A stretch of 64,000 nucleotides of DNA from Methylopila sp. 73B (GTDB lineage Bacteria; Pseudomonadota; Alphaproteobacteria; Rhizobiales; Methylopilaceae): NCBI RefSeq assembly GCF_000526315.1, contig NZ_JAFV01000001.1:62001-126000 (forward strand), given 5' to 3'. This document shows positions 35,201 to 43,226 of the stretch, piece after piece. Both the position numbers and the translations under genes were made by a program. Position 1 is the first letter of the stretch, and each line of letters begins with the position of its first letter. The notes below the pieces were generated by a model. It did no database searches and was not told the origin of the DNA. It saw only the letters and a list, made by a program, of their open reading frames with translations.

Positions 35201-36537
35201 CAGCCCACGCCGAGCCGGAGCTGGATGAGATAGGGCTCGATCGCCTGGAGCGTGCGGTTCAGCGCGCCGCCGAGCCGGGCGCAGGTCGCCTCCGCCGCGG
35301 CGCCCATGGCCGCGCGGGCGTGCGGATCGGCGAGCATGTCGCCCGCCGCGGCCCCGAGGGCGTCGGGTCCGTCGACTTCCGCCGCGCCGCGGGCCGCGTC
35401 GAGCGCGCCGTAGATGTCGGCGAAGTTGCGCACGTGCGGCCCGTGCAGGACCGGCTTGCCGAGCTTTGCGGGCTCGATCGGGTTCTGCCCGCCGTGGGGC
35501 GCGAGCGACCCGCCCATGAAGACGACGTCGGCGATCCGGTAGAACAGGCCGAGCTCGCCGATGGTGTCGGCGACGTAGAACTCGCTCTCGCGGTCCGGAG
35601 CCGCTCCGGAGGACCGGGTCTGCGCCACGACGCCCTGCAGGCTCGCGGCCTCGACCGCGGCGGCCCCGGCGGCGGGATGGCGCGGGGCGAGGATTGTGAG
35701 CAGGTCGGGCGCGCGCACCCGGGCCACGGCGTGGGCGCGGGCGACAGCCGCGTCCTCGCCGGGATGGGTGCTCGCCGCCACGAACACCGGGCGTCCGCGG
35801 ACGAGGCGGCCGAGCGCGGTCAGCGTCGCCGGATCGGCGGGCGGCGGCGGCGAGTCGAACTTCAGGTTGCCGACGTCGACCACATGGCGCGCGCCGAGCT
35901 CGGCGAAGCGCGCGGCGTCGCCCGCGGACTGGGCGAGGCAGGAATCGAAATGCCCGAGCAGGGCGCCGATGGTCCGGGGCGCCCGCCGCCAGCGCGCGAA
36001 CGAGCGCTGCGACATCCGCGCGTTGACGAGGCCGATCGGCGCGCCGAGCCGGCGGGCGCGGCGGAGCAGGTTCGGCCAGAGCTCGCTCTCCGCGATCAGA
36101 ACGAGATCGGGCTTCCAGTGCTCGAGGAAGCGGTCGGCGTAGGCCGGCACGTCGAGCGGCAGGAACTGGTGGATGGCGCCCTCGGGCAGCCGCTCGGCCG
36201 CGACCGCCGCCGAGGTCACGGTGCCGGTGGTGACCAGCGCCCAGAAGCCGCGCCGCGTCAGGCTCTCGATCAGCGGCAGCAGCGAGACCAGCTCGCCGAC
36301 GCTCGCCCCATGCAGCCACACGAGCGGACCGTCCGGCCGCGCGACGCCGGCGCGCCCGCGCCGCTCGCCGAGCCGTTCGGCGCTTTCCTTGCCCGCTCCG
36401 GCGCGGCGGCGCAGCAGCGCGCCGGCGAACGGCCGCGCGACCTTGAGGCCCTCGCGGTAGAGCGCGAGCGGCGCGGTGACGCGGAGGCGGATGCGGTCGG
36501 CCATGGAACGCTGCCGGGACGAGAGGACGTCGGTCAT
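35200..36537 (-). CDS. waaA: 3-deoxy-D-manno-octulosonic acid transferase (Kdo transferase)
   Basis: 445 residues, a GT30-type WaaA/KdtA enzyme. The catalytic-base region WLHGASVGELVSLLPLI, then TTGTVTSA, AESELWPNLL, ARMSQRSF, FVAASTHPGEDA and GGSLAPHGGQNPIEPAKLGKP are family signatures. It transfers Kdo from CMP-Kdo to lipid IVA on the cytoplasmic face. The start overlaps the stop of the acyltransferase-like gene (four bases) and the stop overlaps lpxK, indicating translational coupling. Confidence 0.94.
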   Translation of the reverse strand: MTDVLSSRQRSMADRIRLRVTAPLALYREGLKVARPFAGALLRRRAGAGKESAERLGERRGRAGVARPDGPLVWLHGASVGELVSLLPLIESLTRRGFWALVTTGTVTSAAVAAERLPEGAIHQFLPLDVPAYADRFLEHWKPDLVLIAESELWPNLLRRARRLGAPIGLVNARMSQRSFARWRRAPRTIGALLGHFDSCLAQSAGDAARFAELGARHVVDVGNLKFDSPPPPADPATLTALGRLVRGRPVFVAASTHPGEDAAVARAHAVARVRAPDLLTILAPRHPAAGAAAVEAASLQGVVAQTRSSGAAPDRESEFYVADTIGELGLFYRIADVVFMGGSLAPHGGQNPIEPAKLGKPVLHGPHVRNFADIYGALDAARGAAEVDGPDALGAAAGDMLADPHARAAMGAAAEATCARLGGALNRTLQAIEPYLIQLRLGVG

Positions 36538-37283
36538 GTCGGCGGCCAGACATGGGCGCCGTTTGTGTCCGCCTCAGGGCCGGCCTGCGGCCGTCCCCAG
36601 CGGCGTCCGACGAGAGCGTAGGCGCGCGCGTGGGCCCGGTCGAGGCCGTCGCCGACCGCTTGCCGCGCGGCCTCCAGGGCGTCGGCGTCGGCGTCGGGCG
36701 CGACATGGATCGGCTCGCCCAGCACCACGGCGCCGCGGCCGAACGGAAGATTGATCTCGGCCCGGTCCCAGGTCGCGAGCGTCTTCGACCGGCTGGTCGC
36801 GACCGCGAAGGGGAAGATCGGCCGCCCCGAGAGCTTGGCGAGCAGCGCCACCCCGTCGCCCGCGACGCCTGAGACCTTCGGCACGTCGGCGGTGAACACC
36901 ATGCTGTCGCCGGCCTTCAGCGCCTCGAGCATCTCCCGCAGCGCCCGCGCGCCGCCCCGCTTCAGCGCCTTGCGGCCCTCGCCGCCGGACCCGCGCACCG
37001 CGCCGATGCCGAAGGAGGCGCAGGCGATGGCGTTGATCCCGCCGTCGACGTGCCGCGAGGCCAGCGTCCGGGCCGGCATGTCGTCGCGCTTCATGGCCGG
37101 CACCATGAGGTGCTGCCCATGCCACAGCGCGACGATCACGGGGAGGTGCGGGACCAGCCGATCCTGGAAGTCGGCGGGCTCGAAAATCCAGCGGTTGGAC
37201 GCGCGCACCAGCCGGATATAGCTCGCGAGCAGGCGGCCCGCCGCTCCCTGCGCGGCGGCGGAGCGCCCCAGCGACTTCAGCAT
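36534..37283 (-). CDS. DUF374 lysophospholipid acyltransferase-family protein
   Basis: 249 residues. The acyltransferase-like motif is VALWHGQHLM (H near residue 54), with FTADVPKVSGVAG, AKLSGRPIFPFAVATSRS and SWDRAEINLPFG-like sequence typical of DUF374. It is found beside waaA in many Alphaproteobacteria and is expected to act on lipid A or lipopolysaccharide precursors at the membrane. The substrate is not proven. Its end overlaps the waaA start by four bases. Confidence 0.87.
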   Translation of the reverse strand: MLKSLGRSAAAQGAAGRLLASYIRLVRASNRWIFEPADFQDRLVPHLPVIVALWHGQHLMVPAMKRDDMPARTLASRHVDGGINAIACASFGIGAVRGSGGEGRKALKRGGARALREMLEALKAGDSMVFTADVPKVSGVAGDGVALLAKLSGRPIFPFAVATSRSKTLATWDRAEINLPFGRGAVVLGEPIHVAPDADADALEAARQAVGDGLDRAHARAYALVGRRWGRPQAGPEADTNGAHVWPPT

Positions 37284-37326
37284 GGCGGCGACGTCGGCAT
37301 CTGGGGAGGCGCCGGCGCGTCTTCGC

Positions 37327-37566
37327 CTACTTCGGCGCGTCCGGCTCCAGTAGCCGGTGGAGATGCACGACGAAGTAGCGCATGTGCGCGTCGTCGACGG
37401 TCGCCTGCGCCTTCGCCTTCCAGGCGGCCCGGGCGCTCTCGTAGTCCGGGAACACGCCGACGATGTCGAGCTTGGCGAGGTCGTGGAACTTGACGCCGGA
37501 CACGTCCTCGAGCTCCCCGCCGAACACGAGGTGGAGGAGCTGCTTGGGCTGCACGGCGTCGGTCAT
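37327..37566 (-). CDS. DUF4170 small protein
   Basis: 79 residues: MTDAVQPKQLLHLVFGGELE, then KLDIVGVFPDYESARAAWKA and HMRYFVVHLHRLLEP. This fits DUF4170, which is regularly encoded between the cysQ-like and DUF374 genes of this block. Start ATG 37566 overlaps the upstream stop in an ATGA junction. The function is unknown. Confidence 0.85.
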   Translation of the reverse strand: MTDAVQPKQLLHLVFGGELEDVSGVKFHDLAKLDIVGVFPDYESARAAWKAKAQATVDDAHMRYFVVHLHRLLEPDAPK

Positions 37567-38390
37567 CGTTTCCATTCCTTGGCGGCGGTAAGGGTCGGGT
37601 CGTTCGCGATCGCGGCGAGCAGCACGCCGTGTCGCTCCGGCGCGGCGGCGACGAGCGCCCCGTGCCGGGTGGTTTCGCGGTTGTAGGAGGGCTGCGCGCC
37701 GTCGAAGTCGGTCAGCTTCGCGCCGGCCTCCTCGAGGATCAGGTGCGCGGCCGCGATGTCCCAGTCGTGGGCGGCGGGACGGGCGAGGGCGGCGTCCAGC
37801 GCGCCGTCGGCGACCTTCACCAGCCGGTTCGCGAGCGCGTAGATCCACGCCCCCTCCTGCACGCCGCGCGGGCGCAAGGGGGCGATCAGCGACTTCGTTC
37901 CGCCGACGCGCGCGCCGTCGAGCGAGGCCGCGTCGGCGACGGCGAGCACGCGCCCGTTGAGGGTCGCGCCGCCGCCGCGGATCGCTGCGTGGGTCACGTT
38001 CTTGACCGGGTTGTGGACGATGCCGACGATCGGCTTGCCGTCCTCCACCAGCGCGACCGAGACCACCCATTCCGGCACGCCGTCCACGAAGGCGCGGGTG
38101 CCGTCGATCGGGTCGACCACCCAGACATGGCGGCGGGTGAGGCGGTCGGGGGTGTCGGCGGTCTCCTCGGACAGCCAGCCGGAGCCCGGCGCGAGCGGCG
38201 GCAGCCGTTCGGCGAGGTAGCGGTCGACGGCGAGATCGGCCTCGGTGACCGGGCTGTCGTCGGCCTTGGTCCACTTCTGCGCGCCGCCATTGGCGAACAG
38301 CGCCGCCGCGATTGCGCCTGCGGCCGTGACCACCTCCGCGAGACGGCCGGCGAGGCGTTCGAGATCGAGCGGCGCGGCGGAGGACTGCAC
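37563..38390 (-). CDS. cysQ: Inositol-monophosphatase-family phosphatase, CysQ-like
   Basis: About 275 residues from GTG 38390. Metal-binding motifs are ETADTPDR-type (EETAD), WVVDPIDGTRAFVDG and AAHDWDIAAAHLILEEAGA, which define the Li-sensitive FIG superfamily. Sequence and company suggest 3'(2'),5'-bisphosphate nucleotidase (CysQ), which removes PAP left by sulfonation. Phosphatases of this class also act on inositol phosphates. The frame is open to ATG 38483, but the extra 31 residues are proline- and arginine-rich and unlike relatives, so the GTG is preferred. It heads the waaA/lpxK block. Confidence 0.82.
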   Translation of the reverse strand: MQSSAAPLDLERLAGRLAEVVTAAGAIAAALFANGGAQKWTKADDSPVTEADLAVDRYLAERLPPLAPGSGWLSEETADTPDRLTRRHVWVVDPIDGTRAFVDGVPEWVVSVALVEDGKPIVGIVHNPVKNVTHAAIRGGGATLNGRVLAVADAASLDGARVGGTKSLIAPLRPRGVQEGAWIYALANRLVKVADGALDAALARPAAHDWDIAAAHLILEEAGAKLTDFDGAQPSYNRETTRHGALVAAAPERHGVLLAAIANDPTLTAAKEWKR

Positions 38391-38680
38391 GGTCGGGGGA
38401 CGCCTTATGAACGGGGGCGGATCGGGGAGGGGCCTTAAGCGCCCCCGCAAAGTGTCGGGATGATGGCCCGCGCGCAAGTCCACGGGCGGTCGCAGGCCAT
38501 GGTCGCATTCGCGCCTTTCCGTTTAACCCGCGCTTACCCTGTCCCGAAAGCTCCTCTTCAGCATGGCGACAGGGTCAGAAAGGATTCACCAGCTCCGTTA
38601 AGCCGCTGTGGGTCGCTCCCAAGTCATCGTCAGTAACAGACGAAGAGCTCGAACAAATGAGCCTTCAGGGAGACTGAACA

Positions 38681-39265
38681 GTGGGACGTCAAACCGAGGC
38701 CGGCGTGCAGGCGCGCGTCGGAACGGGGTCGGCCGACCGGCTCGATCCCTTCGCGCTTCCTGTCCGTTTCGCGGCGCCCGACGCCGCGGCGGACGGGGGC
38801 GAACGGCGCGTGACGCTCGAAGCCGGGCGCGTCGTGGTGGACAGGATGGTTCGGAGCGTATCGATGCGGATCGCGGTTCCCCTCAATTGCTTTTCCGGCG
38901 TCGCCGTGCGCGTTGCGCCGGGCGAGAAGCCGGAATGCGACCGGGTCGAGGTGGTCCTCGCCCACCGCGACCGCGCGCTCGACGTGCCGCTCCACGAGAG
39001 CGCGCCGGGCGGCGACGGGCTGGCCGAATGGAAGAGCTGGGGGCGGGCGCTCAAGCTGCCGCTGCTGGTCGAGGAGCTCGACGGCCGCCGCTCGACGCCG
39101 GCGAAGCTGCTCGGGCTGGTCGAAGTCGGCCGCCCGCGTCCGCGCCGGCGCCACAGCCTGCTCGCCGGCCGCCGCCCGCGCTTCCTCGTGAAACGCCGGA
39201 CGGGCAAGCTCACGGCCGAGACGAAGGTCAACCGCGGCGAACGCGAGATCATCGCCCGGAACTGA
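38681..39265 (+). CDS. DUF6101 family protein
   Basis: 194 residues from GTG 38681, with CAGGGAGA upstream. It contains LPVRFAAPDAAADGGER, VVVDRMVRSVSMRIAVPL and AEWKSWGRALKLPLLVEE, and a basic C-terminal end rich in arginine (RPRFLVKRRTG). This is DUF6101, restricted to Hyphomicrobiales, of unknown function. No signal peptide or membrane span. The upstream intergenic region (38,484-38,680) is divergent from the lipid A block and holds both promoters. Confidence 0.82.
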   Translation: MGRQTEAGVQARVGTGSADRLDPFALPVRFAAPDAAADGGERRVTLEAGRVVVDRMVRSVSMRIAVPLNCFSGVAVRVAPGEKPECDRVEVVLAHRDRALDVPLHESAPGGDGLAEWKSWGRALKLPLLVEELDGRRSTPAKLLGLVEVGRPRPRRRHSLLAGRRPRFLVKRRTGKLTAETKVNRGEREIIARN

Positions 39266-39298
39266 CGAGCTAAGTCATTGGATAAGAAGGTGCTTTTC

Positions 39299-39452
39299 CC
39301 CTCCCCCCTGTGGGGAGGGGTTAGGGGTGGGGGTGGCTCCGAGTGGATCTCGGAGGGAGACCTCCGCTCAGGCGTCATCTTGCCCGGGCGGCGAGATTCG
39401 TTCTGCGCCACCCCCCCACCCCTAACCCCTCCCCGCAAGGGGGGAGGGGGAC
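39299..39452. repeat. Inverted repeat, about 35-bp G/C-rich arms
   Basis: CCCTCCCCCCTGTGGGGAGG with GGTTAGGGGTGGGGG (39299-39335) faces CCCCACCCCTAACCCCTCCC with GCAAGGGGGGAGGGGG (about 39412-39452). The arms enclose roughly 75 bases including CTCCGAGTGGATCTCGGAG, another hairpin. REP/MITE-like architecture, but no terminal duplication was recognised. Lies between the DUF6101 and small membrane-protein genes. Confidence 0.7.
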
Positions 39453-39538
39453 CCGACGCGGTCGCGTTTCAACGCATGGACAAAGCGGCGGGGCGCCATG
39501 CGCTCCGCCGCTTTTCGTTCGAGAGGTCGTCGACCGTC

Positions 39539-39712
39539 TCAGGCGCCGTTGGCCTTCCGGACGCAGGCGTTCTCGTGGCGGATCATCGAGGCGATGGTGC
39601 CGACGCAGACGGCGAGCGCGAGCGCGCTGATGACCATCAGCACGCCCGGCTGGTCGGCGAAGGTGAAGTAGGCCTTGGCGCCTTCCCAGGTGGTGATCGG
39701 AGCGGAGTTCAT
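39539..39712 (-). CDS. Small single-span membrane protein near the ammonium transporter
   Basis: 57 residues, MNSAPITTWEGAKAYFTFAD followed by VLMVISALALAVCVGTIASM, one clear membrane helix, and a short basic tail. AAGGAG lies nine bases ahead of the ATG. It lies 68 bases downstream of amtB in the same direction, so it is likely co-transcribed. No family is known to me. It may be an accessory subunit of the transporter. Confidence 0.7.
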   Translation of the reverse strand: MNSAPITTWEGAKAYFTFADQPGVLMVISALALAVCVGTIASMIRHENACVRKANGA

Positions 39713-39780
39713 CGCGTATCTCCTTGAACGGTGGATGGGACCGGCGCGCGGGCGGGCCGTCCGCGCGCGGGATCGGGACG

Positions 39781-41115
39781 TCACTCGGCGGGGCTCAGCG
39801 CCTCGCCGGTGAAGGCCGGGATGGTGGAGGCTTCCGGATAGGCCTTGACCGGCACTTCCGAGATGTCGAGGCCCGCGAGCTCGACCTTGGGATCGGTGCG
39901 GAGCAGGCCGAACATCTTCAGCAGGTAGGACGCCGCGAAGCCGGGCACGAAGCCGAGCACCGCGAACACCACGACGCTCATCAGCTGGCCGCTGAACGAG
40001 ACGGCGGGACCGCTGACGTTGGGGTAGCCGGAGGCGAAGAGGCCCGCGGCGAGCAAGCCCCAGACGCCGCCGAAGCCGTGGACGGCCACCGCGCCCACCG
40101 CGTCGTCGATCTTGAAGCGCACCAGCAGCATGTCCGCGAGCTTCGGGATGACGCAGCCGCCGACGAAGCTGATCAGGAAGGCGAGCGCCGGGTAGTAGAC
40201 GTCGAGGCCGGGCGCCGAGGAGATCACGCCGATCAGCGCGCCGGACATCATCCAGAACGGATCGCGGGTGACGAGGTAGGAGCCGATCATGCCGCCGGCG
40301 ACGCCCATCAGGGTGTTGAAGGCGAAGGCGGAGAGGGTGGTCGGCGTGTTGTAGATCGTCATCCACGTGCCGCCGTTGTAGATGATGCAGCCGCCGAGGA
40401 AGCCGAAGAAGCCCATCACGATGATCATCAGGCCGATCAGCGACATCGGCATGTTGTGGCCGGCGATGTGGTTGACCGTGCCGTCGGCGTTGAAGCGCCC
40501 AAGCCGCGGCCCGAGGTTGATCAGCACGCCGAGCGTGAAGAACCCCGCGATCATGTGGACGCAGCCGGCGGCGCCGATGTCGTGCAGGCCCCAGCTGGTG
40601 GTGAGCCAGCCCTCCGGGTGCCAGCCCCATGAGGCCCCCAGGATCCAGACGAAGCCGCCGAGCAGGATGGCGAGGATGGTGAAGGCCGACATGCGGATGC
40701 GCTCGATCACGGCGCCCGACATGATGGAGGCGGTGGTGGCGGCGAACAGCGTGAAGGCGGCCCAGAAAATGCCGGAGGCGTTGTCCCCGAGGTTCGGCCC
40801 CATGGACTCCCCCCAGACGACGCCGCCGGACGCGGCCTCGGAGACGGTGAAGCCGGTGGGGAACGCGAGATAGATCCACCAGCCGAAGAAGTAGAAGGTC
40901 GGCACCAGGAAGGCGAAGGCCAGAAGGTTCTTGAGGCCGGAGGCCAGCGCGTTCTTCGCGCGCGAGGCGCCCATCTCGTAGGCGAGGAAGCCTGCGTGGA
41001 TGGCGATCATCAGCGCGGTGCACCACCAGTAGAACACCTCGGCGTTGACCGTTTTGGTCAAGGCCACGGAGGCCTCCAGCGCCTCAATTTTCGCAAGCAG
41101 TGCGGCGTTTTCCAT
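39781..41115 (-). CDS. amtB: Ammonium transporter (Amt family)
   Basis: 444 residues with about 11 membrane spans. Family motifs include FYFFGWWIYLAFPTGF, SGAVIERIRMSAF, HMIAGFFTLGVLINLGPRLG and the twin-His region GHNMPMSLIG and VHGFGGVWGLLAAGLF. Amt proteins conduct ammonium across the inner membrane. A GlnK/GlnB gene usually lies beside amtB, but none is visible here. The N-terminus up to MENAALL is variable; start 41115 is chosen at that ATG rather than the open frame to 41208. A longer periplasmic N-terminal stretch with KTVNAEVFYWWCTALMI is typical of the alphaproteobacterial Amt type. Confidence 0.92.
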   Translation of the reverse strand: MENAALLAKIEALEASVALTKTVNAEVFYWWCTALMIAIHAGFLAYEMGASRAKNALASGLKNLLAFAFLVPTFYFFGWWIYLAFPTGFTVSEAASGGVVWGESMGPNLGDNASGIFWAAFTLFAATTASIMSGAVIERIRMSAFTILAILLGGFVWILGASWGWHPEGWLTTSWGLHDIGAAGCVHMIAGFFTLGVLINLGPRLGRFNADGTVNHIAGHNMPMSLIGLMIIVMGFFGFLGGCIIYNGGTWMTIYNTPTTLSAFAFNTLMGVAGGMIGSYLVTRDPFWMMSGALIGVISSAPGLDVYYPALAFLISFVGGCVIPKLADMLLVRFKIDDAVGAVAVHGFGGVWGLLAAGLFASGYPNVSGPAVSFSGQLMSVVVFAVLGFVPGFAASYLLKMFGLLRTDPKVELAGLDISEVPVKAYPEASTIPAFTGEALSPAE

Positions 41116-41273
41116 GTCTGGCCCCCAGTGGACAGGTCGCGCGCCGCCGGATGGCGGCCGAGGCTCCAGAGGCAGCGGACGTGCCAGACGGACGCTCGGC
41201 ACGATCAAGAAATGGTGAGGTCGGCCAGGCGCTTCGGCGGTCGCGCGTCGCGGGGCCCGTCCCGCCCGAAGCG

Positions 41274-41948
41274 TCAGGCTTTCGGCCGGTACTCCAGCCG
41301 ACCGGACCGGCGGGGCCGGGTCGACAGGTCGCGCTTCGCCGCGCGGAGCTCGGCGTTCGCCTGGCGCAGGACGATCACAGCGCCCTGCAGCGCAAGAGCC
41401 GCCATGATCCCGGCGACGATGACGTCGGGCCAGCCCGTTCCCGTGCCGAACACGCCGAGGGCCGCGAGCATCACCGCGACGTTGCCCACCACGTCGTTGC
41501 GGGTGCAGATCCAGGCCGAGCGCATGTTGGCGTCGCCGTCACGATAGGCCCAGAGCAGGGCGAAGGAGGCGGCGTTCGCGGCGAGGGCGAGCACGCCGAC
41601 GACGCCCATCGTTCCGGCGGCGGGCAGCGTGCCGTGAAGCCCGTGCCACGCCGCGGCGCCGATGACCCACAACCCGAAGGCGGCCATCGTGACGCCCTTG
41701 AGCTGCGCGGCGCGGGCGCGGAGGCCGATCGCAAGGCCCACGACTGCAAGGCTCACGCCGTAGTTCGCCGCGTCGCCGAGAAAGTCCAGCGCGTCGGCTT
41801 GCAGCGAGGCGGATCCCGCCGCGAGCCCCGCCGCGACCTCGACCACGAACATGGCGGCGTTGATCGCCAGCGCCGCCCAAAGGACGCGGCGCTGCGCGGG
41901 TCCGCCGGGTCCGGCGTCGGGCGAAGGGCAGTGGCTGCAGCAGCTCAT
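41274..41948 (-). CDS. Cation transporter, CDF-like, short form
   Basis: 224 residues with six membrane spans. It begins MSCCSHCPSPDAGPGG, a Cys/His metal-handling start, and carries CDF signature parts (ALDFLGDAANYG near 55, CTRNDVVGNVAV near 146). It lacks the large cytosolic C-terminal domain of full cation-diffusion facilitators. Expected to move a divalent cation such as Zn or Co out of the cytoplasm. No regulator is adjacent. Confidence 0.82.
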   Translation of the reverse strand: MSCCSHCPSPDAGPGGPAQRRVLWAALAINAAMFVVEVAAGLAAGSASLQADALDFLGDAANYGVSLAVVGLAIGLRARAAQLKGVTMAAFGLWVIGAAAWHGLHGTLPAAGTMGVVGVLALAANAASFALLWAYRDGDANMRSAWICTRNDVVGNVAVMLAALGVFGTGTGWPDVIVAGIMAALALQGAVIVLRQANAELRAAKRDLSTRPRRSGRLEYRPKA

Positions 41949-41999
41949 GCCGCGACCGTACTGAAGACGGCCGATGTTACGCTAGAACGCCGCGGCCGC

Positions 42000-42134
42000 T
42001 CAGAGGCGGGTGAACAGCCAGACGCCGAGCCCGACGACGACCGCCGCCGCGATCCACAGGCGCAGGCCGGCCTGCCGCAGGACAAATCGCTTGTGCTCCG
42101 GGGGGAGGGGGTCCTTCACGACGGGGTCGGTCAT
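42000..42134 (-). CDS. Small single-span membrane protein next to ubiA
   Basis: 44 codons: MTDPVVKDPLPPEHKRFVLR, then QAGLRLWIAAAVVVGLGVWL and FTRL. One C-terminal membrane helix follows a charged, proline-rich N-terminus. AAGGA lies 11 bases ahead of the ATG, and the stop is TGA at 42000. It lies 9 bases downstream of ubiA on the same strand, so it is probably an operon partner. The function is unknown. The gene is too short for most gene finders. Confidence 0.6.
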   Translation of the reverse strand: MTDPVVKDPLPPEHKRFVLRQAGLRLWIAAAVVVGLGVWLFTRL

Positions 42135-42143
42135 GTGCGGTCC

Positions 42144-43097
42144 TTACGTCCTGAGAAGGGCGTCGACCAGGAGCCCCAGGAAGATAAGGGCGCCGGCTTC
42201 GCGGTTCGACTTGAAGATCTTGAGGCACAGCGTCGGGTCGGCGATGTCGAGCGCCTTCACCTGCCAGCCGCAATGCGCGGCGAAGGCCGCGACGCCGAGA
42301 TAGGCGACCGCGCCGCCGCCCGCGGCGTGGACCGCGAGGGCCAAAAGCGCGACGGCGCCGACGTAGAGGCCCGCGAGGATGGGCCGGGTGCGTTCGCCGA
42401 ACAGCAGGGCGGTGGAGCCGACGCCGACGAGGGCGTCGTCCTCCTTGTCCTGGTGGGCGTAGATCGTGTCGTAGCCGATGATCCAGAGGAACGCCGCGCC
42501 ATGCAGCAGCAGGGGCGCCGCGCCGAGGCTTTCAAAGGCCGCCGCCCAGCCCATCAGCGCGCCCCAGCCGAAGCAGACGCCGAGCATCGCCTGCGGCCAC
42601 CAGGTGATCCGCTTCATAAAGGGGTAGAGCGCGACCGGAAGCACCGAGCAGACGCCGACGAGGATCGCGAAGGGCGGCAGCGCGACCAGCACCAGCAGGC
42701 CCACGAGGAGCTGGGCCGCGAGGAACAGCGCGGCGCCTTTCGCCGTCACCTGGCCGGAGGGCAGGGGGCGGGAGCGGGTGCGGGCGACCTTGGCGTCGAT
42801 GTCGCGGTCCACGAGGTCGTTGTAGGTGCAGCCGGCGCCGCGCATCGCCACCGAGCCGACGGCGAACAGCGCGAGGTGCAGGAGGTTCGACGCGCTCCAG
42901 CCGGCGGCCGCGGCGGCGAGCCCGACCGACCAGGCGCAGGGCCAGAACAGCAGCCAGGCCCCGATCGGCCGATCCGCCCGCGCAAGCCGCAGGAACGGCC
43001 GCCAGCTCGCGGGCGCGGTCGTGTCCACCCAGTTCGCAGGCGCGGCGTCAGCGACGGCGCCGGATGAGGTCCGATCGATCATGCCGGGAAGCGTCAC
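42144..43097 (-). CDS. ubiA: 4-hydroxybenzoate octaprenyltransferase
   Basis: 317 residues, UbiA-family aromatic prenyltransferase with about eight or nine membrane helices. The two Asp-rich motifs are present: NDLVDRDIDAKVARTRSRPL and DTIYAHQDKEDD. It attaches the polyprenyl tail to 4-hydroxybenzoate in ubiquinone biosynthesis at the inner membrane. ATG 43097 is followed by an alternative ATG 43082 five codons later; both are possible. Divergent from rsmE. Confidence 0.93.
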   Translation of the reverse strand: MTLPGMIDRTSSGAVADAAPANWVDTTAPASWRPFLRLARADRPIGAWLLFWPCAWSVGLAAAAAGWSASNLLHLALFAVGSVAMRGAGCTYNDLVDRDIDAKVARTRSRPLPSGQVTAKGAALFLAAQLLVGLLVLVALPPFAILVGVCSVLPVALYPFMKRITWWPQAMLGVCFGWGALMGWAAAFESLGAAPLLLHGAAFLWIIGYDTIYAHQDKEDDALVGVGSTALLFGERTRPILAGLYVGAVALLALAVHAAGGGAVAYLGVAAFAAHCGWQVKALDIADPTLCLKIFKSNREAGALIFLGLLVDALLRT

Positions 43098-43117
43098 GAC
43101 ATCGGCGCGGTTCGGTC

Positions 43118-43152
43118 AAGCGGCTTGAAGGCGAAGCGGCTTGAAGGCGAAG
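43118..43152. repeat. 16-bp tandem repeat, about two copies
   Basis: AAGCGGCTTGAAGGCG occurs twice in tandem, followed by a partial third. It lies in the short divergent gap between ubiA and rsmE and may affect their promoters. Probably a replication-slippage product. Confidence 0.6.
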
Positions 43153-43226
43153 ACTTGGCGCGCCAGAACGGCGCTTCCCCCCGCGCGCCGGCCGAGCGCG
43201 CCAGTCCGCGGAACGCAGCGAAGCCC

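Noticed and set aside
34184-36706. An 840-codon minus-strand frame spanning lpxK and beyond
   Set aside because: Only the part up to 35200 matches LpxK. The rest is out of frame with waaA and is arginine/proline-rich read-through.
41100-43067. A 655-codon plus-strand open frame opposite the CDF and ubiA genes
   Set aside because: Composition is low-complexity Arg/Glu/Gly with no motif, whereas the minus strand encodes recognised membrane proteins.
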